From assembly GCA_011321895.1 (NCBI GenBank), contig DROK01000200.1, forward strand, positions 1-5,074: a stretch of 5,074 bases of DNA, read 5' to 3'. The notes under the pieces are model-generated. The model was not told where the DNA came from and did not search any database. It worked only from the letters and a program-made list of their open reading frames with translations. The stretch comes from Thermodesulfatator atlanticus. Its GTDB lineage: Bacteria; Desulfobacterota; Thermodesulfobacteria; Thermodesulfobacteriales; Thermodesulfatatoraceae. The translations under genes were made by a program, and so were the position numbers. The first letter of the stretch is position 1; each line of letters begins with the position of its first letter. Below, piece after piece: positions 1 through 5,074 of the stretch.

Positions 1-2
1 GT

Positions 3-2591
3 ATCTTAAGACCCCTTAAACGTAGCGGCCCACGGGGCTCGGGAAGATTTGAACCCATCTCCTGGGAACAGTTGATCCAGGAAATAAGCGAAGGAGGCCA
101 ACTTTTTGCCCATCTAGGAGATGAGAGACATTATCCAGGGCTTAAGGAATTTTTAAAAGACCGCCCTATCGATCCCGAGGCCCCTGAGCTGGGCCCGGTA
201 CGTAACCGGGTGGTCTGGCTTACCGGACGTTCCCAGGCGGGGCGTAAACATTTCATCAAACGTTTCGTATGTCAGGCGGTAGGCTCCATTAACCACCTCC
301 CGCATACCGATATCTGCGGCATTGGCTTCCGGATGGGCAATTATATCTTGACTGACGGGGCCGCCGTGGAGTTTAAGGCTGACCCGGACGCCGCGGAATA
401 TGTCCTGGTCTTCGGATCAAACTTCTTTTCTGCCCTTCAACCAGGCCCGAGCGCCTACGCCGCCAGGCTTATCAAGCGCGTGCAAGCAGGTAAGGCTAAA
501 TACGTGGTGGTTGACCCAAGGGGGCACGAAGCACTCGCCCACGCCCACCGGTGGCTTCCCGTACGCCCCGGAAGAGACGGGGCCTTGGCCCTAGGCCTCC
601 TCTGGGTCCTCTTAAAGGAAGGCCGTTTTCACCACCGCTTCTTAAAGATACCAAACCTGGAAGCCGCCAAGAGGGCCGGCTGGAACACCCACACCAACGC
701 CACTCACCTGGTGGTGGAGACCCCGGAAGGAGAAAGGCTCCTGAAGGCTGAAGAGATCAATCTTCCCGGAAAAGGGCCGGTAGTGGTCACCGCAGGAGGA
801 AAACTCCTTCCCGCTGAGAGCGCGGAAGAAGCCCTCCTTGAATGGGAGGGTGAGGTAAAGGGCCTTAAGGTCAAAACCGCCTTTTTACGGTTGAAAGAAG
901 AAGTCTTCCGCTACGATCTTGATTTTTACGCCCAAGAGTCGGGCATCCCTTCCGAAACCATTCAGGAAGTAGCGCGGGAGTTTGCCGCCCACGGGGAAAA
1001 GGCCTGCGCCTTCGCTTACCACGGGGCAGGAAATTACGTGGGTGGGGCCTACGCCAGTTTTGCCATCGCCCTCTTAAATGTCTTTGCCGGCAACGTAAAC
1101 CGCCGCGGCGGCTACTTGAGAAATGGCCCGGGGCTGGACTGGCGCAAGGGAATCTACGACCTCAAGGATTTTCCCGGCGCCAGGAAACCCCGGGGCGTTC
1201 CCATCTCCCGGGAGAAAGTGGCTTACGAAAGCACTTCCCTTTTCCGCCGTAAGGGGTATCCCGCCGAACTTCCGTGGTTTCCCTTCACCAAAGGGGGGCT
1301 TACGGTTTCCGCCCTTTCAGGCATCGACCGGAAATATCCTTACCAGATCGGAATCCTGTTTACTTACTTTTTTAACCCGGTCTACAGCATCCCCGGGGGG
1401 AAAAGATTTATCGCCACCTTAAAAGACCAGGACAAGGTCCCCCTTCACGTCTCCATTGACGTGACCATCAACGAAAGCAACCTCTATGCGGACTACATTG
1501 TCCCTGACGTAACCTACCTGGAAGGCCATTACGGTCTGCTCACTCCCCACGCCCCGGCCGAACATTTCGTGGCGGTTCGTACCCCGGTCTTTGAGCCCAA
1601 AACCGGGCGCACTAAAGACGGAAGGCCTTTTTGCCTTGAGACCTTTCTGATTGATCTGGCCAGGGCCTGCGGGTTACCCGGCTTTGGCAAAAAAGCCATT
1701 CCCGAGAAGGGCAAGGGGCTTTGCCCGTTAGAGCGGGCCGAAGATTTTTATCTTCGGGGAATAGCCAACCTCGCCCACCAGGCCCGGGTAGCCCCGGCCC
1801 CGCAAGAAGAGCGCCTTTTGGTGGAGCAAAACTACCCTGTGGCCCGTTTCAAAGATATTCTGCCAGACAAGACCTGGGCCCAAGTGGCCACCGTACTTAT
1901 TCGGGGCGGAGTCTTTTATCCCAGCCAGGAGGCCTTTGACCCCCAAGGAAACCTTAAAAACGGGGTCCCGCACCTTTACCTTTTTAACGAAAGGCTGGCC
2001 CGTTGCCGCAACCCCATTAACGGAAAGCCTTTTTCAGGCACCGTGAGTTTTAAGGTGGCCTGCGAGGCCCACGGCCAAATAATAGAGGAGATGGATCAGG
2101 CCTTTCCCTTCGTGCTTTTGAGCCATAAACACCGGTTACACACCCAGTCCCGTACCATCTGTTACGAAAAGGCCCTCTGTCTCTTACCGGAGCCCTTCCT
2201 TTTGGTTCACGAAGAAGACGCCCGTAAATTGGGGCTCAGGGATGGTGAAATGGTACGGATCAGTTCACGCCACCAGCCAAAACCCCTTAACGTGAGAATT
2301 AAACTTACCCGGGCCTTGAGGCCGGGCTGTGTGGCCATCTCCCACCACTACGGCCACACCCAACATGGCGCCCAGAGCTTGATCGTTAAAGGCGGTGAAA
2401 AGGTCTTCTTGGGGGGCAAGAAGGTAATGGCCGGGGAAAGGCTCATCCCTGATCTCAGGCGCGGAGCAGGCCTTGGCGTAAACCAGCTCAGCCGTCTTGA
2501 CGAAAGCCTCTTTGAGCTCCCCTTGGTGGACCTGGTAGGCGGTATTCCTGACTTCAGCAGTACCAGGATAAAGATCCAGAAATTCGTCTGA
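3..2591 (+). CDS. ttrA: TtrA-like molybdopterin oxidoreductase, catalytic subunit (5' partial)
   Basis: This is the C-terminal 862 residues of a large molybdopterin (bis-MGD) oxidoreductase of the tetrathionate reductase TtrA type. The frame is open to the left edge: before the first possible start (TTG at 72) it reads PLKRSGPRGSGRFEPISWEQ, a typical conserved block of this superfamily, so TTG 72 is not the start. The N-terminal export signal and CxxC...C [4Fe-4S] domain expected for the family lie outside. Counting visible residues from base 3, the HTDICGIGFRMGN block carries Cys105 (codon 315-317), the probable Mo ligand. GAGNYVGGAYAS lies near residue 341, the NPVYSIPGG region near 447, a dinucleotide-binding C-terminal domain at about 700-862, and PLVDLVGG near 840. 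Family knowledge: such subunits act outside the cytoplasm with an Fe-S subunit and an NrfD-like membrane anchor. In the Salmonella order ttrBCA the A gene is last, which fits this position. The substrate (tetrathionate, selenate, polysulfide or another) cannot be fixed from this sequence; a SrrA-like role is the main alternative. Confidence 0.82.
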   Translation: MLRPLKRSGPRGSGRFEPISWEQLIQEISEGGQLFAHLGDERHYPGLKEFLKDRPIDPEAPELGPVRNRVVWLTGRSQAGRKHFIKRFVCQAVGSINHLPHTDICGIGFRMGNYILTDGAAVEFKADPDAAEYVLVFGSNFFSALQPGPSAYAARLIKRVQAGKAKYVVVDPRGHEALAHAHRWLPVRPGRDGALALGLLWVLLKEGRFHHRFLKIPNLEAAKRAGWNTHTNATHLVVETPEGERLLKAEEINLPGKGPVVVTAGGKLLPAESAEEALLEWEGEVKGLKVKTAFLRLKEEVFRYDLDFYAQESGIPSETIQEVAREFAAHGEKACAFAYHGAGNYVGGAYASFAIALLNVFAGNVNRRGGYLRNGPGLDWRKGIYDLKDFPGARKPRGVPISREKVAYESTSLFRRKGYPAELPWFPFTKGGLTVSALSGIDRKYPYQIGILFTYFFNPVYSIPGGKRFIATLKDQDKVPLHVSIDVTINESNLYADYIVPDVTYLEGHYGLLTPHAPAEHFVAVRTPVFEPKTGRTKDGRPFCLETFLIDLARACGLPGFGKKAIPEKGKGLCPLERAEDFYLRGIANLAHQARVAPAPQEERLLVEQNYPVARFKDILPDKTWAQVATVLIRGGVFYPSQEAFDPQGNLKNGVPHLYLFNERLARCRNPINGKPFSGTVSFKVACEAHGQIIEEMDQAFPFVLLSHKHRLHTQSRTICYEKALCLLPEPFLLVHEEDARKLGLRDGEMVRISSRHQPKPLNVRIKLTRALRPGCVAISHHYGHTQHGAQSLIVKGGEKVFLGGKKVMAGERLIPDLRRGAGLGVNQLSRLDESLFELPLVDLVGGIPDFSSTRIKIQKFV

Positions 2592-2613
2592 AAGAACTGT
2601 GGTCTCCGGGGGC

Positions 2614-2617
2614 GGAG
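2614..2617 (+). promoter_or_regulatory. Shine-Dalgarno GGAG of the transglutaminase-like gene
   Basis: GGAG stands three bases before the ATG at 2621, closer than the usual 5-9 bases. The start is still favoured because the following 20 residues form a clean signal peptide and no better in-frame start lies nearby. The 29-base gap after the ttrA stop leaves little room for a promoter, so translation probably occurs from the shared mRNA. Confidence 0.55.
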
Positions 2618-2620
2618 CAA

Positions 2621-3541
2621 ATGAAAAGATATCTTGCGCTCTTTTGGCTCATTCTCTTTTTCCCGTCCCTGGCCTTGGCCGGGCGTTATCTCCTGGAAGC
2701 CGAGGTCATCGTCAAAGGAAAGCCGGGAAGATTTATTGAAGTCTGGGTTCCGTTACCCCTTGAAGACGAAAGCCAGCGGGTCGAAGAGTTAATCATCGAG
2801 GCCCCTGGCCCATACCTGATCCGCCAGGAACCAGAATACGGCAACCGTTTTCTCTACCTGTCTTCCAGGGGGAAAGAAATACGCCTCCGCTACCAGGCGG
2901 TGATCACCCGTAAAGAATTCTCCCCCAGATCTCCCGCCACCCCACCCACCCCGAGACTGCTTTTGCCAGACAAACTGGTCCCGGTAAAGGCCTTCAAAGA
3001 CCTTGCCCTTGATCTTACCCGGGGGGCCTCAACCCCTGAGGAAAGACTCCGGGCCCTTTATGATTTCGTAGTAAACAACCTGCGCTATGATAAAAGCGGT
3101 AAGGGCTGGGGCCGGGGAGACGCCCTCTTTGCCTGCCGCGCCCAAAAGGGTAACTGTACGGATTTCCACAGCCTCCTGATGGCCCTCTCCCGGGCGGTGG
3201 GTTTTCCTACCCTCTTTGAGATCGGCCTTCCGGTCCCCCAGGGAGGCGGGGTGGTAGCGGGCTATCACTGCTGGCTCAAGGTCTACCTTGACGGAAAAAT
3301 CCTCGGGCTTGACGCCTCAGAAGCGGCCAAACACCCCGAAAAACGAAATTATTTCTTCGGTCATCTCTGTGACCGAAGGATCCTCCTTTCCCGCGGAAGA
3401 GACCTCTTGCTTTCTCCGGCCCAGCACGGGCCACGCCTCAATTTTATGTACCAGGCCTACGCGGAAGAGGACCTAAGCCCTGCGCCTCACCTGGTCCGCA
3501 CCGTTTACCGCGTCAAATTACTGCCCGCCAGTAATGAATAA
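2621..3541 (+). CDS. Exported transglutaminase-like (papain-fold) protein
   Basis: A 306-residue protein with a signal peptide at about 1-20 (MKR, a hydrophobic stretch, then a LALA-type cleavage site before Gly21), so it should be exported to the periplasm or cell surface. Residues about 21-100 are a beta-rich N-terminal region. Residues about 135-235 form a transglutaminase-core domain with all three catalytic positions: Cys179 in KGNCTDFHSLL, His216 in GYHCWLKVYLDG and Asp231 in LGLDAS. The spacing and the GNCTDFH block match bacterial transglutaminase-like proteins (Pfam Transglut_core, COG1305). In bacteria these are often cysteine proteases, amidases or peptide-processing enzymes rather than true cross-linkers. 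The actual substrate is unknown. It starts 29 bases after the TtrA-like gene on the same strand, so co-transcription is likely; a role in maturation or turnover of an exported partner is speculation. The fold assignment is firm, the function is not. Confidence 0.85.
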   Translation: MKRYLALFWLILFFPSLALAGRYLLEAEVIVKGKPGRFIEVWVPLPLEDESQRVEELIIEAPGPYLIRQEPEYGNRFLYLSSRGKEIRLRYQAVITRKEFSPRSPATPPTPRLLLPDKLVPVKAFKDLALDLTRGASTPEERLRALYDFVVNNLRYDKSGKGWGRGDALFACRAQKGNCTDFHSLLMALSRAVGFPTLFEIGLPVPQGGGVVAGYHCWLKVYLDGKILGLDASEAAKHPEKRNYFFGHLCDRRILLSRGRDLLLSPAQHGPRLNFMYQAYAEEDLSPAPHLVRTVYRVKLLPASNE

Positions 3542-3574
3542 CCGGGCCGGAATCCGTTCTGTATAGCTCCCCTT

Positions 3575-3653
3575 GGCGATCTGTGAGATTGCTTCCCCAG
3601 GTGGAGTGTTATCACAAAGCCGGTGTCCTTTCCGGTCATCGCGAGGGCCCTCT
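3575..3653 (+). repeat. Degraded REP-like unit plus short GTCATC fragment
   Basis: GGCGATCTGTGAGATTGCTT at 3575-3594 resembles the centre of the intact units (GCGATCTCATGAGATTGCTT in unit A). What follows has lost the usual right arm. A new start, GTCATCGCGAG at 3635, runs into the perfect 10-base palindrome GAGGGCCCTC (3643-3652) and stops just before unit A. This looks like the eroded left end of the array. Confidence 0.5.
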
Positions 3654-3747
3654 GTCATCGCGACCCCCTGACACGTTTTTAAATGTGTCAGGGGGGAAGC
3701 GATCTCATGAGATTGCTTTACTCCGCTACCTCTTCGCTCGCAATGAC
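3654..3747 (+). repeat. REP-like palindromic unit A, with internal hairpin in its left arm
   Basis: A 94-base unit that starts GTCATCGCGA and ends CGCAATGAC, so its ends are near-complementary. The 37-base right arm (3711-3747) differs from that of unit C at three positions. The left arm holds a perfect 11-bp stem, CCCCCTGACAC (3664-3674) with GTGTCAGGGGG (3685-3695), around a 10-base AT-rich loop, where unit B has ordinary arm sequence. Confidence 0.8.
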
Positions 3748-3756
3748 AGGAGGGGA

Positions 3757-3843
3757 GTCATCACGAGGGCTCTCCCCTTGGTCATCACGGGGAGCGGCAT
3801 GGCCTCTCGTAGTCATCGCAGGCGCGAGCATGGCCCTCCTTTG
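3757..3843 (+). repeat. Three short tandem GTCATC-led repeats
   Basis: Three fragments of 24, 31 and 32 bases begin at 3757, 3781 and 3812, each opening with GTCATC. The last two also share GCATGGCC at the same offset from their starts (ATGGCC at bases 19-24). They look like left-end fragments of the palindromic unit without its GATTGCTTCGCTC right arm. The copies are degenerate and no intervening spacers are present. Confidence 0.6.
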
Positions 3844-3926
3844 GTCATCGCGAGGAGAGAACGAAGTGAGCGACGAAGCGATCTCATGGGATTGCTTCGC
3901 TCCGCTGGCGCTTCGCTCGCAATGAC
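3844..3926 (+). repeat. REP-like palindromic unit B (full hairpin form)
   Basis: An 83-base unit in which both arms have the standard sequence. The left arm (GTCATCGCGAGGAG... to GAAGCGATC) pairs imperfectly with the reverse complement of the right arm (GATTGCTTCGCTCCGCT... to CGCAATGAC, 3890-3926), around a short loop near 3884-3889. It is the best reference copy of the plain form in this window. Similar GTCATTGCGAG...GAAGCAATC palindromes are familiar to me from many bacterial genomes, where they are often mis-annotated as small proteins. Confidence 0.8.
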
Positions 3927-3936
3927 AAAATGGAAG

Positions 3937-4029
3937 GTCATCGCGACCCCCCTGACACGTTTTTAAATGTGTTGGGGGAAGCGATCTCAAAGGATTGCTT
4001 CGCTCCGCTACCGCTTCGCTCGCAATGAC
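3937..4029 (+). repeat. REP-like palindromic unit C, with internal hairpin in its left arm
   Basis: A 93-base unit of the same form as unit A: GTCATCGCGA, then a CCTGACAC / GTGT hairpin module, then GAAGCGATCTCA and a 37-base right arm (3993-4029). The right arm contains GCTTCGCTC twice (3997-4005 and 4013-4021). The right half of the inner stem is decayed: GTGTTGGGGG replaces the GTGTCAGGGGG of unit A, so pairing is weakened. Confidence 0.8.
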
Positions 4030-4040
4030 AAGAAGAAAAG

Positions 4041-4100
4041 GTCATCCCAGGGATTGCTTCCCTCTGTCGTGATGTTTAACCACGACAGGGGTCGCCATGA
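4041..4100 (+). repeat. Divergent REP-like unit D, with hairpin in its right arm
   Basis: A 60-base unit that begins GTCATCCCA, contains GGATTGCTTC and ends CGCCATGAC, matching the frame of units A-C but shorter. Inside the right arm is an 8-bp stem, CTGTCGTG (4064-4071) with CACGACAG (4081-4088), around the 9-base loop ATGTTTAAC. The stem extends through a T-G pair and two further C-G pairs. The hairpin sequence is related in layout but not identical to that of units A and C. Confidence 0.6.
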
Positions 4101-4114
4101 CGGATAAGAGATCC

Positions 4115-4146
4115 AAATAAAAAAGGGCCGGATAAACCGGCCCCTT
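4115..4146 (-). terminator. Intrinsic terminator of the outer-membrane protein gene
   Basis: Read on the minus strand, a 7-bp GC-only stem, GGGCCGG with CCGGCCC (4137-4143 and 4125-4131), encloses the five-base loop TTTAT and is followed by TTTTTTATTT. It begins 27 bases past the stop codon of the minus-strand gene. On the plus strand no T-run follows the stem, so it should act in one direction only. Confidence 0.9.
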
Positions 4147-4170
4147 GAAAAGCTTGTTTTCCGGCTCAGC

Positions 4171-5073
4171 TTAGAAGGCCAGCTCGATGGAGAAATAGAA
4201 GTTATACATGTGTTCGATGGGCTGGAACATGGTAACGCTGTCAGTATCATCCAGTTCGGAAGCGATCTGGTACGGCTTACCCAGCCAGACGCCGCTTCCG
4301 GTATAGTTAAACCAGTAGTACTGGAATCCTACCCGGACAAAGGCCCTGGCGTAATCGTTCAGGAGTTCACCGGTAGGAAGATCCTGGATCCAGTAGACTT
4401 CGCCTACGTGGCCGCGGGTAGCCAGCTTATTGAAATAGGCGTCGTCCGTGGCCACCATGAAGGGCATCCACCATTTAGAGCCGTAGTTATACTCCAGGCC
4501 AAGTTTGGCCCCCTCGATCCAGGGGAGAGGAATCCTGGTACCCACGTAGATGGCCCAGCCGCTGTGGGTATCCAGGTCATCTTTGTCAGGCGGAGTCCAG
4601 ACCGGGTCCGGGTTACCCAGGGTAAGATACGGACCGGCCAAAAGGCTGTAGTACATGTAGAGATAGTTACCCTTGTGGTCGATGGGCATGCCCATGTAAC
4701 CCCAGTCGTCAGGGTCGGTGATAGAAAGACCCACGCTCACGAAATAGTCCACGCCTTCGAGGTTGAGGAAGGGAAGATCCACTTTGTGCTGCCAGGTGGC
4801 GCCGAGTTCATAAATATCCCCCAGGTTATGCTGGGTGGTGACCGCAAAGGGCATCCAGGCGTTAAACACGGGGTTAAACATGTACCATTCACCGTCAGGA
4901 AAATCCATCACCCCTTCCGCCTTGAAGGCCTGGACGATAAGGAGCATGTTGCGGTCCGGATCGTCGATCACGTCCCAGGCAAAACCGTAGAAATCGATAT
5001 CGTCTTTGGCCCGATCAATGGGGCGTTTGAAACCGGACTCAAAACCGCGGCCGTAGCAGAAGCGGATCCGGCC
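4171..5073 (-). CDS. Outer-membrane beta-barrel protein, DUF3373-like (5' partial)
   Basis: The frame is open to the right edge and gives the C-terminal 300 residues. A GTG at 4971 could be read as a start, but upstream codons continue a coherent protein (GRIRFCYGRGFESGFKRPID...), so the true start lies outside the window. The sequence has alternating hydrophobic and polar strands rich in Tyr, Trp and Phe, with Gly/Asp/Asn-rich turns, no hydrophobic helices, and the C-terminal end FYFSIELAF with a final Phe, the usual beta-barrel assembly signal. The blocks YGRGFESGF, LGLEYNYGSKWW and FNYTGSGVWLG resemble my memory of DUF3373 (PF11853) proteins of Geobacter and related anaerobes. That family name is recalled and not searched. 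The role is probably a porin or channel, with unknown substrate. The gene converges on the reductase operon and has its own terminator, so it is a separate transcription unit whose promoter is outside the window. Confidence 0.72.
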   Translation of the reverse strand, partial: GRIRFCYGRGFESGFKRPIDRAKDDIDFYGFAWDVIDDPDRNMLLIVQAFKAEGVMDFPDGEWYMFNPVFNAWMPFAVTTQHNLGDIYELGATWQHKVDLPFLNLEGVDYFVSVGLSITDPDDWGYMGMPIDHKGNYLYMYYSLLAGPYLTLGNPDPVWTPPDKDDLDTHSGWAIYVGTRIPLPWIEGAKLGLEYNYGSKWWMPFMVATDDAYFNKLATRGHVGEVYWIQDLPTGELLNDYARAFVRVGFQYYWFNYTGSGVWLGKPYQIASELDDTDSVTMFQPIEHMYNFYFSIELAF

Positions 5074-5074
5074 A

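Larger units (their letters stand above)
3542..4170. other. Gene-free, repeat-rich region between convergent genes
   Basis: This 629-base stretch lies between the ends of two converging genes. Most of it (about 3575-4100) is REP-like palindromic sequence, followed by the minus-strand terminator. Eight GTCATC unit starts occur on the plus strand, at 3635, 3654, 3757, 3781, 3812, 3844, 3937 and 4041. Open frames across it are by-products of the repeats: they overlap each other in several frames and strands and give low-complexity Arg/Ser/Ala-rich translations. No clear intrinsic terminator follows the plus-strand stop at 3541; the repeat hairpins lack a T-tract. Confidence 0.8.

Noticed and set aside
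72..74. TTG as the start of the molybdoenzyme gene
   Set aside because: The same frame is open to the window edge and encodes conserved family sequence before it, so the gene begins outside the window.
2348..2620. Minus-strand frame of 90 codons overlapping the end of the molybdoenzyme gene
   Set aside because: It is a shadow of the plus-strand coding frame, with no recognisable domain and no plausible ribosome binding context.
3583..3990. Small open frames on both strands (3583-3966, 3683-3925, 3718-3990)
   Set aside because: They lie entirely within palindromic repeats, overlap each other, and translate to Arg/Ser/Ala-rich repeats of the kind often mis-annotated as hypothetical proteins.
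3654..4029. Complete insertion sequence
   Set aside because: No transposase reading frame is present; the units are far too short and fit non-autonomous REP-like palindromes.
3635..4100. CRISPR array suggested by repeated GTCATC starts
   Set aside because: Repeat copies are long, palindromic and degenerate, spacing is irregular (19 to 104 bases), and there are no unique spacers of uniform length.
4008..4250. Minus-strand frame of 80 codons across the terminator and the end of the barrel gene
   Set aside because: It is in a different frame from the real gene, runs through the intrinsic terminator and repeats, and has Ser/Pro/Trp-rich shadow composition.
4969..4971. GTG (minus strand) as the start of the outer-membrane protein gene
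   Set aside because: In-frame upstream codons to the window edge continue the barrel-like protein, and no signal peptide follows this GTG.

Overview
The window looks like a piece of a bacterial chromosome with moderately high GC. It holds three protein genes and one dense block of small palindromic repeats. The likely source is an anaerobic, sulfur-metabolising, diderm (Gram-negative type) bacterium. The basis is a tetrathionate-reductase-type molybdoenzyme, a beta-barrel outer-membrane protein resembling DUF3373 proteins of Geobacter-like and related anaerobes, and REP-like repeats of a type I associate with such genomes. Thermodesulfobacteriota or another former deltaproteobacterial lineage is my best guess, but it is an inference and not proven here.

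Layout. Positions 3-2591 (+) encode the C-terminal 862 residues of a TtrA-like molybdopterin oxidoreductase; its N-terminus lies left of the window. After a 29-base gap, positions 2621-3541 (+) encode a secreted transglutaminase-like protein with an intact Cys-His-Asp triad, probably co-transcribed with the reductase gene. Positions 3542-4170 hold no credible gene. They contain a mosaic of REP-like palindromes: three well-formed units of 83-94 bases, one divergent unit and several short or degraded fragments. Some units carry a different hairpin in place of part of one arm. A good intrinsic terminator at 4115-4146 serves the minus-strand gene. Positions 4171-5073 (-) encode the last 300 residues of an outer-membrane beta-barrel protein whose start lies right of the window.

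How it fits together. The reductase would act outside the cytoplasm as the catalytic subunit of a respiratory complex reducing tetrathionate or a related sulfur oxyanion or polysulfide. The transglutaminase-like protein is also exported, but its link to the reductase rests only on gene order. The third gene converges on this operon and is a separate unit. The least ordinary part is the repeat block, which seems to show exchange of hairpin modules within a common palindromic frame.
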